Shown here: positions 1-9,369 of the stretch, piece by piece
How the letters are laid out: every line of letters begins with the position of its first letter
Position numbering within the stretch: the first letter of the stretch is position 1
NCBI RefSeq assembly: GCF_037782385.1
Contig: NZ_JBBEXD010000007.1
Span: 1-64,000 of the forward strand
DNA from: Ascidiimonas meishanensis
GTDB taxonomy: Bacteria; Bacteroidota; Bacteroidia; Flavobacteriales; Flavobacteriaceae
Length of the DNA: 64,000 nucleotides
Reading direction: 5' to 3'
Position numbers and translations under genes: made by a program
Notes under the pieces: generated by a model
What the model was told of the DNA's origin: nothing
What the model saw: only the letters and a program-made list of their open reading frames with translations
Databases searched by the model: none

Positions 1-576
1 GATAATTTGATATTAATAATTGATACTAAAAGATGGAGGGTTATTGTAAGTCTGGGGGAACTTAGAATTAGTATACTTTGTTATAGTGTTATCTAAGCAT
101 ATGGATTAAATTTTAAACTCCTTCTTGTTTATTTATTTATTATTCTTATTTAGTGTGCAGACCTTATTGCTACTGCGCAAGGTTTTCTATATGCGTATTA
201 TTTCCCATACCTCTATCAATAAAGTATTGGTATGCATTGAGCAATAAAGTCTTTCGAATGGCATATATGGAAGAATCATGCGAACTTCTGTTGGCTGAAT
301 TCTTATCGTTTAATACAGTTTTATTTGTCATTGGATTTTCTTTTAAGTAAGAACTTGTGTAATTCTTAGTCTAAAGATAATACAACAAAAAGCATGTTTT
401 ATAAACCATTGTTTTTAATGAATGAACTAATGTTTTGGGAAGTATATTACTATAAATATTGTTCATAAAAGTAGTGTAACTATTGTTCATAACACTAATT
501 TACTTAGTTTAAACAACTGTATATCAGCAATTTGAATTACTTTTTTTATTTGTAGGAAAATTTACAATAGTATACA
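1..576. other. gene-free left flank
   Basis: No gene is supported here. A 65-codon open frame starts at 153 but has no family likeness, no initiation signal and a composition typical of random AT-rich DNA. A short plus-strand stretch near 156-222 reads like protein (ADLIATAQGF followed by an aromatic run) but stops at once and may be a gene remnant. The segment lies downstream of the first HTCS gene. Confidence 0.4.
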
Positions 577-3500
577 TCATTTTCTTAGCGAACTTGGTGG
601 TAAGCCAAATTCTTCAGTAAATGATTTGGTAAAATAACTTGGATTATTAAAACCTACTTCGTACGCAATTTCGGAAATACTCTTATTGGTACGTTCTAAA
701 AGGTGCTTAGCTTTTTGAAGTCTGAGAGAGCGAATAAAAATGGAAGTAGATTTACCGGTGAGAGCTTTTATTTTATTGTGAAGTTGAGTGCGACTCATTT
801 CCATATGTTCACATATATCGTTGATATTATCTAATTTTTTTGAATCTTTATTTAATACCAAAGTTTCTAATTTTTGTATAAAGTTATCTTCTTTACGTAT
901 TACTGTATTCTCTGATAATAATAGGGATGTTTGAGATTTATATCGCTCTTGGAGTAGTTTACGTTGTTGTACGAGTTTTTCTAGAATAATAAGCAGTTCT
1001 TCTTTGTTAAAAGGCTTAATGAGGTAGGCATCTGCACCTTTTTTATAGGCTTCAATTCTTGCATCATCATCTGGTTTAGCTGTTAAGATAACAATAGGAA
1101 TATGGCTTGTTCTAGGATCGTTTTTTAAAATTTCTAATACTTTGTAACCATTAACACTAGGCATCATTAAATCACATAAAATAACATCTGGAACTTCTTC
1201 AATAGCTAAGTCAATTCCCTCCTGTCCATCTTGTGCAGTAAAAAGATGCCAAAGTTCATTTAAACAAGTAATAAGATATTTTAGAACGTCTTTATTGTCT
1301 TCTATAATTAACAATTGTAATGCTTCTTTGGTACTGGATAGTGATTTAGTATTAAAATCATCACCAATTTCTAAAGAGCTGTTCTGAATGATTTCTAATT
1401 CTTGTTTTGTATGAGATAGAACCGGAGCTAGAGGCGCATTATTTTGGATAGGTAAAGTAAGTGTAAAAATACTTCCTTGCGCTATTTTACTACTAACGGT
1501 GAGACTTCCTTTAAGTAAATGCACAAGTTCTTTTGTAACCGCAAGACCAATACCAACGCCATCTATATTAGTGTTATCATTGTTTTCTACTTTATAGAAT
1601 CTATCAAAAATACGGGGTAGTTCTTGATTGGGAATTCCTTGACCAGAATCAACTACTCTAATTTGCAACTCATCTTTAAGTTCATCTACTTGTAAAAAGA
1701 CATCCTCTCCTGGTTTACTGTATTTGATTGCGTTAGAAAGCAGATTAGAAAGAATCATTGAAAGCTTATTTACATCGTAATCCATGAATAACTCTTCCGT
1801 TATACAAACAAAATGTACTGTAATATCTTTGGTTTTTGCATACGTATCAAAACTCTCAGAAATATATTTTATGTAATCAATAATATTACCTTGAATAAGG
1901 TCAACATTCATTTTACCAATTTCTAGTTTTCTAAGTTCTAGTAATTGATTCACTAGATGGAGCATATTTTTGCTATTTCGGTCTATTAGATCAAAATACT
2001 CTTTATAATTTCCTTTTGTTTGTTCTCGTAATTCTTTATTCATGCCAGAAATGACAGTTAATGGTGTTCTAAACTCATGTGTAATATTAGTATACATAGT
2101 TCTTTTAGCTTCATCCAGTTCTTTTAAGCGTACTGTTTCTAATTGATTTATCCGATAGCGATAGCCAATATAAAGAAGACTGAGTGCAGCAATTATATAA
2201 AAACCATAAGCCCACCATGTACCCCACCATGGCGGTAATATGGTAATTTCTAGAGATTTTCCTTTCTCATTCCAGACACCATCATTGTTAGTTCCTTTAA
2301 CCCGTAAAGTATAGTCTCCAGGGCTTAGATTAGTAAAAGTGATTTCATTTCTGGTACCAATTTCTACCCAGTTATTATTATAACCTTCTAGCCAGTATGC
2401 ATATTTGTTTTTAGATGGATTTGTATAATCTAAGGCAGCCATTTTTACAGAAAAATCTCTTTCATTATACCTGAGGTCAAGACTATTTTTATAATTAACT
2501 CCTTGAATTTCAATAAAGTCTCCGTTAGTATTATATTTTTTAAATTCTATTAATACAATAGGAGGGACGTTTGAGTTATTTTTTATAGCATTTGGATCAA
2601 AAAAGTTTAGTCCAACCGGGCCTCCAAAATACATTAAACCAGCTATATTACTTTTAAATCCCGACTGAACATTAAATTCAGATTGCTGAAGTCCATCCTC
2701 AGATTGATAGTTCCAAAATATTTCATTTTTCACATCAAATTTAGAGATACCATCGTTTGTACTTACCCATAAATTTCCATCTTCATCTTCTAAAATCTTA
2801 TAAATTGTGTTGCTAGGTAAACCACTTTCTAAATTATAGCGTTTAAAGGTATTTTCTGCCATATTATATTTAAATAACCCGCCAGTGGTACCTATCCAAA
2901 GAACATCGCGTTCGCTTTGAAAAAGGCAGGAAACCAATTTTGCATCAGGGTCAAAAATATTATTTGGTTCATAATTCACCTTAATGAAATTCCCTGTCTT
3001 CCGATCTAAACGATGCAATCCTTCTGCATAAAACCCTAACCAAAGATTATGGTTAAGATCTTCGTAAATGGCGCTAACAACAGGACCGGGAATGGATTTA
3101 TCATTTTTCGGGTTATATGGATAGGTTGTATAAGTTTCGGTTTCAGGATTAAATGCCGTTAGTACTCCTATGGATGCTAACCAGATAATCCCATCATGAG
3201 CCTCTTTTACAATATGAAAAGAATTGGAGCCTGTCTGATTACTACTGTCTAGACGATTTGCAAAAACTTTAAATTTATTGGTTTTAGGATCCAAACGAAT
3301 AAAGCCATTACTTCTGGTACCTAACCAAATATATCCTTTTTTGTCTTGAGTAATATGCTGTACTCTAAGGTCACTATTATTTATATTTAAATAATCTGAT
3401 AATTCTTCAAAAGATGTTACAGTACCAGTTTTGGGATCTAACTTAATCAGGCCCATTTTGGTAGTGCTTATCCAAATAAAACCATCTTTATCTTCAATAG

Positions 3501-4614
3501 TAAAAGAAAAGGAATCAGTTCTTGGGTCATTTGGATTTTCAAAAAAATTACGCTTATATTTAAATGGATTCGAATTTATACTATAATGAATCAGACCATT
3601 TTCCCAGGTGCCCACCCAAAAAGACCCTGTATTATCTTGTAATAAAGTAAAAGCTTGATATTTGGTAAAATTATTTTTAACAATAGATTCATTATTTGGT
3701 AATTTCAATGCACCTGTATCTGGATCAAACATTACCAATCCATAAAACTCAGTTGCCAGCCAGATTTGACCAGACTTGCCATGATAAATAAATCTGGTAT
3801 TGGGATTATTTTCATCTATATTGATATATGAGTTTTGAAAATAACGTTTTACGTCTCCTGTTTTAGGATTTATACTATTAATGGAATATCCACTAAATAA
3901 GCACCATAAAATACCATTTTGAGCTACGGTAACTTGATTAATATTGTTGGAGCTTAGGCTATTTGGGTTAGATTCTTCATTACTAAATAATTTTTCTATT
4001 TTTTTAGTAGTAGTATTTAATAGTTTGAGTCCTGTATTAGTAGCAAGCCATAAATTATCTTCATTATCACTAACTATATCATTCACTATAACAGGTTTGT
4101 CATTATTACCTATTGAAATCTGTTCAAAAATATCTTTTGAAGAATTGTAGAGCTCAAGCCCCTTTTGATGCCCAATCCAAATGCGATTAGCCTTGTCAAT
4201 ATATACGACCTTAATAGCATTAGAGCTAATTTGTGTCGTATCTTTTTCTCGTTGTATATACCGTTTAAATTTGTCGGTTCTGGGATCATATTTACAAACT
4301 CCTCCTGCAATGGTTGAAACCCATATATTTCCTTCTTGATCTTCAGCTAAATCACTAATAAAATTATTAGATAAAGAAGTTGAGTCCATAGGATTACTTC
4401 TAAATACTTTGAAAGAATTACCATCATACCTGTTGAGGCCTCCTTGTGTGCCTACCCAAATAAAACCATTACTATCCTGAACAATAGTACTAATTGTTAT
4501 TTGTGACAATCCATCTTTTTTATCAAGTACCTTAAAGTTAGAAGTAAATTGTTGGCCTAAAACAGTAGAGGCCGTTAAAAATAAAAAAGCATAAAAGAGT
4601 ATCTTTTTATTCAT
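577..4614 (-). CDS. hybrid two-component system regulator (HTCS), type A, copy 1
   Basis: This 1345-aa protein puts a complete two-component pathway on one chain. It has a signal peptide (residues 1-20), an extracellular double beta-propeller of two-component regulator repeats (about 25-690; recurring GFIWVGT and LWLAT blades), a Y_Y_Y domain (about 715-785) and one membrane helix after the WWGTWWAYG motif (about 798-818). The cytoplasmic part has HisKA with HEFRTPL (His near 845), HATPase (NLLSNAIKY, GVGIGLAV), a receiver domain (CDLMMP, Asp near 1148) and a C-terminal AraC-type helix-turn-helix ending PPSSLRK. Length and order are standard for HTCS proteins, which usually sense oligosaccharides in the periplasm and activate polysaccharide-use genes. 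No SusC/SusD or hydrolase operon adjoins it, so the ligand is unknown. Its sensor region is closest to copy 3. Confidence 0.95.
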   Translation of the reverse strand: MNKKILFYAFLFLTASTVLGQQFTSNFKVLDKKDGLSQITISTIVQDSNGFIWVGTQGGLNRYDGNSFKVFRSNPMDSTSLSNNFISDLAEDQEGNIWVSTIAGGVCKYDPRTDKFKRYIQREKDTTQISSNAIKVVYIDKANRIWIGHQKGLELYNSSKDIFEQISIGNNDKPVIVNDIVSDNEDNLWLATNTGLKLLNTTTKKIEKLFSNEESNPNSLSSNNINQVTVAQNGILWCLFSGYSINSINPKTGDVKRYFQNSYINIDENNPNTRFIYHGKSGQIWLATEFYGLVMFDPDTGALKLPNNESIVKNNFTKYQAFTLLQDNTGSFWVGTWENGLIHYSINSNPFKYKRNFFENPNDPRTDSFSFTIEDKDGFIWISTTKMGLIKLDPKTGTVTSFEELSDYLNINNSDLRVQHITQDKKGYIWLGTRSNGFIRLDPKTNKFKVFANRLDSSNQTGSNSFHIVKEAHDGIIWLASIGVLTAFNPETETYTTYPYNPKNDKSIPGPVVSAIYEDLNHNLWLGFYAEGLHRLDRKTGNFIKVNYEPNNIFDPDAKLVSCLFQSERDVLWIGTTGGLFKYNMAENTFKRYNLESGLPSNTIYKILEDEDGNLWVSTNDGISKFDVKNEIFWNYQSEDGLQQSEFNVQSGFKSNIAGLMYFGGPVGLNFFDPNAIKNNSNVPPIVLIEFKKYNTNGDFIEIQGVNYKNSLDLRYNERDFSVKMAALDYTNPSKNKYAYWLEGYNNNWVEIGTRNEITFTNLSPGDYTLRVKGTNNDGVWNEKGKSLEITILPPWWGTWWAYGFYIIAALSLLYIGYRYRINQLETVRLKELDEAKRTMYTNITHEFRTPLTVISGMNKELREQTKGNYKEYFDLIDRNSKNMLHLVNQLLELRKLEIGKMNVDLIQGNIIDYIKYISESFDTYAKTKDITVHFVCITEELFMDYDVNKLSMILSNLLSNAIKYSKPGEDVFLQVDELKDELQIRVVDSGQGIPNQELPRIFDRFYKVENNDNTNIDGVGIGLAVTKELVHLLKGSLTVSSKIAQGSIFTLTLPIQNNAPLAPVLSHTKQELEIIQNSSLEIGDDFNTKSLSSTKEALQLLIIEDNKDVLKYLITCLNELWHLFTAQDGQEGIDLAIEEVPDVILCDLMMPSVNGYKVLEILKNDPRTSHIPIVILTAKPDDDARIEAYKKGADAYLIKPFNKEELLIILEKLVQQRKLLQERYKSQTSLLLSENTVIRKEDNFIQKLETLVLNKDSKKLDNINDICEHMEMSRTQLHNKIKALTGKSTSIFIRSLRLQKAKHLLERTNKSISEIAYEVGFNNPSYFTKSFTEEFGLPPSSLRK

Positions 4615-4678
4615 TTTTAGATGTTTTATTAATCCTAAAAAACATGGTTTGCTAAGTAAGATATTTCGGAAAAATAAT

Positions 4679-4800
4679 CATTTTCTTAGAGAACTTTTAT
4701 GAATTCCAAATTCTTCTGTAAAAGAATTGGTAAAATAGCTAGGATGGTTAAAACCAATTTATATAATTATTTGGCTATGAGTGCTTTACTAAAAGCTCTA
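4679..4800 (-). pseudogene. 3'-end scar of a fifth HTCS gene
   Basis: The minus strand from about 4758 to the TGA at 4681-4679 encodes an HTCS C-terminus (GFNHPSYFTNSFTEEFG, then IHKSSLRK and stop), like the intact neighbours. Upstream of it homology continues in broken form to about 4800 and is then lost. The Ile before the terminal motif matches copy 2 (FGIPPSS) and not copies 1, 3 and 4 (FGLPPSS), so it looks like the tail of a type-B gene removed by recombination between tandem paralogues. Confidence 0.8.
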
Positions 4801-4911
4801 AGTATTATTTAGTTGTAACATTATATATTTATTTTTTTTACTTTCATAAAATTTGATAAACTATACTTAGATGAAACGTAGTATAATATATGAAAAAATT
4901 AGCAAGAATCA

Positions 4912-7900
4912 CTACTTTCTAAGTGAACTCGGAGGAATTCCAAATTCTTCTGTAAAAGACTTGGTAAAATAACTAGGATTGTTAAATCCAACCTCATAGG
5001 CAATTTCCGATATGCTTTTATGGCTATGTTCTAAGAGATACTTTCCTTTTCGAAGCCTTAATGATCTAACGAAAATAGAAGTTGACCTTCCGGTTAATGC
5101 TTTAATTTTATTGTGCAGCTGGGTTCTGCTCATGGCTAAATCTTTACATAGTTGGCTAACATTATAAGAACGTTTGGTGTCTTCATACAAAATTAGTTCT
5201 TCCAGTTTTTTCATAAAAATATCCTCTTTGCCTAGTGTTATACCGTCAGAAAAAATAAGGTCAGTTTGTGATTGATATCTTTGTTGTAATACTTTACGCT
5301 GGGCTACTAATTTTTCTAGAATAACATGCAATTCGTCTTTATTAAAAGGTTTAAGTAGGTAAGCATCTGCACCCTTTTTATATGCCTCTATCCTTGAATC
5401 ATCGTCTGCTTTTGCCGTTAGAATCACAATAGGAATATGGCTGGTTCTGGTATCATTTTTTAGAATATCTAGTACTTTAAATCCGTCAACATTTGGCATC
5501 ATTAAATCACATAGAATAATATCTGGCACTATTTTAAAAGCTTTGTCAATTCCTTCCTGTCCGTCTCTGGCAATATCAAGACTCCAAGTGTCTTTTAAAC
5601 ACATAGAAAGATAGTTTATAATAGCGGTATTGTCTTCAATTATCAGCAATTGTAAAGTATCTTCTGGTGAAGAGTCTATTATTTCTTTAGTGAGATCAAT
5701 AGAATCTTTTTGAATACTTTCTAAGTCCATCTCTTGCAACTTTGGAGATTGAACCAGAGGATGCTTATTTTGAATTGGTAGGGTGAAGGTAAAAATGCTA
5801 CCTAGTTTATTTTGACTACTTACGCTAATCTCGCCCTCTAGTAATTGTACCAATTCTTTGGTAACTGCAAGACCTATACCTACGCCATCAATATTATCAT
5901 TTTTATTGCTTTGTACTTTATAGAATCTGTCAAAGATATAGGGTAATTCTTTTTCTGGGATGCCCTCTCCCGAGTCAACCACCCTAATTTGTAATTTATC
6001 TTCAATTTGATCAATTTGGAGGTAAATATCGCTATCGGGTTTACTGTGTTTTATAGCATTGGATAATAAGTTAGATAAAATCATTAATAACTTATCAGGA
6101 TCGTAATCCATGTTTAATTCTTCTGAAATACATACAAAATGGAGCGAAATCCCTTTAGTTTTAGCATAGGTTTTAAACGTTTCAGCGATGTATTTTAAAT
6201 ATGCTATGATATTACCCTGAATATAATGAACCTTCATTTTACCAATTTCCAATTTTCTGAGTTCTAGCAATTGATTCACTAGATAAAGCATATTTTGGCT
6301 GCTACGGTCAATAAGGTCAAAATGCTCTTTATGCGCTCCTTGAGCATAGTTTCGCAATTCTTTATTAATACCAGTAATAACGGTTAATGGTGTTCTAAAT
6401 TCATGCGTGATATTAGTATACATAGTTCGTTTTGCAGCATCTAATTCTTTAATTCGAATATTTTCTAACTGATTAATTCTGTATTTATACACTGCGTAAA
6501 ATAGACTTAAAATTATGATAGCATAAAAGGAGTACGCCCACCAGGTAAGCCACCAAGGTGGGAGGATAATTATTTGTAAAGATTTTCCCTCTTGATTCCA
6601 AATACCATCATTATTAGATCCTTTCACTTTTAAGTTATAGCTTCCCGGACTAAGATTTGTAAAGGTGACCTCTCTTCGGGTACCAATTTCTACCCATTTG
6701 GTATTATAGCCTTCAAGCCAGTAAGCATACTTATTTTTGGCAGGGTTTGTATAATCTAATGCGGCAATTTCTATGGTAAAATCTCTTTCGTTATAAGGTA
6801 GCTTTAGATGATTGAGGAAATTTATGCCTGGTAAAGTTGTGAAGTCACCTTTAGCAGAATGTTTTTCAAAATTGGTGATTACTATTTTAGGAATATGGGG
6901 ATTGTCATGTATCTTTTTAGGATCAAAAACATTAATACCTTTATTGCCGGGAAGATAAATAGAGCCGTTTTTTTTATTTATGGAAGCGGACATGGTTTTA
7001 AATATACTCTGCTTAAGACCATCGTTTTTGTCATAAACTTTAAATGTTTCGGTTTTCGGATTGAATTTTGCGAGACCTTGATTAGTCGGGATCCAAAAAT
7101 AGCCTAAATCATCTTCTATAATTTGATGAATGGTGGTATCTGGTAAACCCTCATTTAAACCGTAATGGGTAGAAGTTTTTTCTTCAATATTGTATTTAAA
7201 AAGCCCCCCAAAAGTTCCAATCCATAGCATGTTTTTTTGATTTTGATAAATACAGCTAACCGCAGAAGCTTCTGTGTTATTAATTCCTTTTATCTCATAA
7301 TTTATTTTAGTAAAGGTATGTGTGTTTTTATTTAATTTGTAGAGTCCAACATCTTCAAAGCCCACAAAAAGATTTTGATTTTGGTCTTCATGAATAGTAC
7401 TTATTGAATAGCCTGGCAGCTTAGCATCAGGTTTAGCGGCTACCCAAAAATCATAAACATATTGGAGGGAGCCCCCTTTTTTTTGTGGTTTATACCCAGC
7501 TAGGCGTCCTTCAGTTAAAATCCAGATAATCCCATCTTTATCTTCTAATCCATTTTGAAACTTGATTCTTATTGGGTTACCTTCCCAATCCTGAATTTTA
7601 GCATTATCAAAATAGCTTTCTTTAGTTTTGATATCTAAAAATGCTAATTCTCCTTTAAGAAATAGCCAAATATTACCTTTTCTATCTTCAATTATGTACG
7701 TAATTGCTTTATCATCATCACCTTTGTAAAAGTTTGAAGACAAATTCTTAAAAGCCTCCCACTTACCAGTTTCTGGGTTGAGTTTTATCAAACCCTCACT
7801 TATATCTTCAAACCAAAGGTAGCCCTTGCTGTCCGTTAAAATTTTATTGGGTACAAAATCAGAATAATCGTTAGATTTAGTTGTTTTTTCTTTAAGATTA

Positions 7901-8964
7901 TAGTAAAATTCAAAAGGTTTGCTTTTGGCACCAAAATATGTTAATCCATCATTATTACCCACCCAGAGCGATTCGGCATTATCTTCTAATAAGGTGGTAA
8001 TGTTCTTTATGGGTGGATAATTCGTATATTCAAATTCAGGTTTTAATGCAGTTGTTTTTTTTGTTAAAATTTTTAGCCTTGAATCTGATGACAGCTTGCT
8101 TAGAATTTTTCCGGTTTTAGTTTTGAATATTAAATAATGGCTATCAAAGTTTTTGGAGAGATTTTTTTCATTGTTTTCAACCAATAAAGGTTTTTTATCT
8201 TTATCTACGTAGGCAATACCAGAACCGCCAGCAAACCAAATTTTACCTTCATTATCACAGACTACGCTTAATACTTCAGGGTAACTATAAATTAATTTAT
8301 TCCCTTTGGGGTTAATTACATATGATTCTTCATTTTTCAATGTTTCAGGGTTAAAACATACCAGTCCTGCTTCTCCGGTTCCTAACCAAAGTTTACCATC
8401 TAAATCTTCTGCAATAGAACCGGTTCGGTACATTTTTTTATTATCGTTATTTTCTGGTGGGTGCAAAACTCTTTCAAACTGGTCTTTTTTTGGGTTGTAA
8501 AGATCAATACCTTTGCGGTGTCCTGCCCATATTCGTTGTTTGCTATCTATGAAAACAGTGAAAACAGTATTTTCACTTATTAGGGTTGAATCTGAGGGAG
8601 TTTGTGTGTATCGCTTAAAATTTTCTGTAAGTGGGTTAAATTTTGAAATACCTCCACCATCTATAGCCATCCAAAGTTGTCCTAAAGAGTCTTCAGCGAT
8701 AGAGTTAACCCAATTGCCTGAAATTGATGTGGGATCTTCTGGTATATTTTTATATGAAACAAAATGGTATCCATCGTATTTAAGTAATCCCGTTGAGGTT
8801 CCTGTCCAGATAAAACCCTTGGTGTCCTGAAATATTGAGTAAACCTGCTGATCTAAAAGTTTTGTGTAGGTTTTGTAAACTTTTTGTTTTTCCACCAATT
8901 CTTGAGCTGTAACGGCCCAAAAATTTGTTAAAATAAATAGAAAGGCTAGTATTTTTTTAAACAT
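4912..8964 (-). CDS. hybrid two-component system regulator (HTCS), type B, copy 2
   Basis: 1350-aa HTCS with signal peptide, propeller sensor, Y_Y_Y domain (LPPWWLTWWAYS just before the helix near 805-825), HisKA (HEFRTPL, His near 855), HATPase (NLLSNAIKH), receiver (CDLMMP, Asp near 1152) and AraC helix-turn-helix. The sensor region groups with copy 4 by shared features such as HIPKI/NPHIPK followed by TNFEKH and the linker NERDFTIEIAALD. Kinase, receiver and DNA-binding parts are near-interchangeable with the other copies. It lies in the same orientation as its neighbours with about 300 bp downstream that holds the scar of a further copy. The target genes and ligand cannot be read from this window. 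Confidence 0.95.
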   Translation of the reverse strand: MFKKILAFLFILTNFWAVTAQELVEKQKVYKTYTKLLDQQVYSIFQDTKGFIWTGTSTGLLKYDGYHFVSYKNIPEDPTSISGNWVNSIAEDSLGQLWMAIDGGGISKFNPLTENFKRYTQTPSDSTLISENTVFTVFIDSKQRIWAGHRKGIDLYNPKKDQFERVLHPPENNDNKKMYRTGSIAEDLDGKLWLGTGEAGLVCFNPETLKNEESYVINPKGNKLIYSYPEVLSVVCDNEGKIWFAGGSGIAYVDKDKKPLLVENNEKNLSKNFDSHYLIFKTKTGKILSKLSSDSRLKILTKKTTALKPEFEYTNYPPIKNITTLLEDNAESLWVGNNDGLTYFGAKSKPFEFYYNLKEKTTKSNDYSDFVPNKILTDSKGYLWFEDISEGLIKLNPETGKWEAFKNLSSNFYKGDDDKAITYIIEDRKGNIWLFLKGELAFLDIKTKESYFDNAKIQDWEGNPIRIKFQNGLEDKDGIIWILTEGRLAGYKPQKKGGSLQYVYDFWVAAKPDAKLPGYSISTIHEDQNQNLFVGFEDVGLYKLNKNTHTFTKINYEIKGINNTEASAVSCIYQNQKNMLWIGTFGGLFKYNIEEKTSTHYGLNEGLPDTTIHQIIEDDLGYFWIPTNQGLAKFNPKTETFKVYDKNDGLKQSIFKTMSASINKKNGSIYLPGNKGINVFDPKKIHDNPHIPKIVITNFEKHSAKGDFTTLPGINFLNHLKLPYNERDFTIEIAALDYTNPAKNKYAYWLEGYNTKWVEIGTRREVTFTNLSPGSYNLKVKGSNNDGIWNQEGKSLQIIILPPWWLTWWAYSFYAIIILSLFYAVYKYRINQLENIRIKELDAAKRTMYTNITHEFRTPLTVITGINKELRNYAQGAHKEHFDLIDRSSQNMLYLVNQLLELRKLEIGKMKVHYIQGNIIAYLKYIAETFKTYAKTKGISLHFVCISEELNMDYDPDKLLMILSNLLSNAIKHSKPDSDIYLQIDQIEDKLQIRVVDSGEGIPEKELPYIFDRFYKVQSNKNDNIDGVGIGLAVTKELVQLLEGEISVSSQNKLGSIFTFTLPIQNKHPLVQSPKLQEMDLESIQKDSIDLTKEIIDSSPEDTLQLLIIEDNTAIINYLSMCLKDTWSLDIARDGQEGIDKAFKIVPDIILCDLMMPNVDGFKVLDILKNDTRTSHIPIVILTAKADDDSRIEAYKKGADAYLLKPFNKDELHVILEKLVAQRKVLQQRYQSQTDLIFSDGITLGKEDIFMKKLEELILYEDTKRSYNVSQLCKDLAMSRTQLHNKIKALTGRSTSIFVRSLRLRKGKYLLEHSHKSISEIAYEVGFNNPSYFTKSFTEEFGIPPSSLRK

Positions 8965-9369
8965 TTTAAATTTCTCTTTAAAAGTAAAAACATAACAAGG
9001 CTTATTTGTAACGAATTTAAAAGATACTTTTTAAAAGCGAATTCTAAAATGGTTTACGGATATTTTAAAATAATTTTTTGTTAAAAAATAATATTTAGTT
9101 AACTCTTTGATAGTCTTGTAGCATTTTTAGAGTTATTCCGAAATATTTTGAACTCATTTCTATAAAGCATTGGTGGTCTTTGATTATTGTTTTAGCAGGC
9201 TTTTACGATAGTCCATTTTCACTACAGAATACGCTATATGTTCATTTAAACTTTAATTTCAGTGCTATCCATACAAACCAAAAAGTAGCGTTGAATTTTG
9301 ATTTCACACACTATATTTTAAATAACAATTTACTAAAAATTATAATATTAGATTATATTTCAAATAGTA
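8965..9369. other. intergenic spacer between HTCS copies 2 and 3
   Basis: About 405 bp of AT-rich DNA between the start of HTCS copy 2 and the stop of copy 3. It should contain the promoter of copy 2 on the minus strand. I see no coding remnant, strong hairpin or repeat. The 77-codon open frame at 9180-9413 is not a gene: its end overlaps the conserved 3' end of HTCS copy 3 on the opposite strand. Confidence 0.5.

Noticed and set aside
153..350. 65-codon open frame at the left edge
   Set aside because: No family likeness, no initiation signal, composition typical of random AT-rich sequence.
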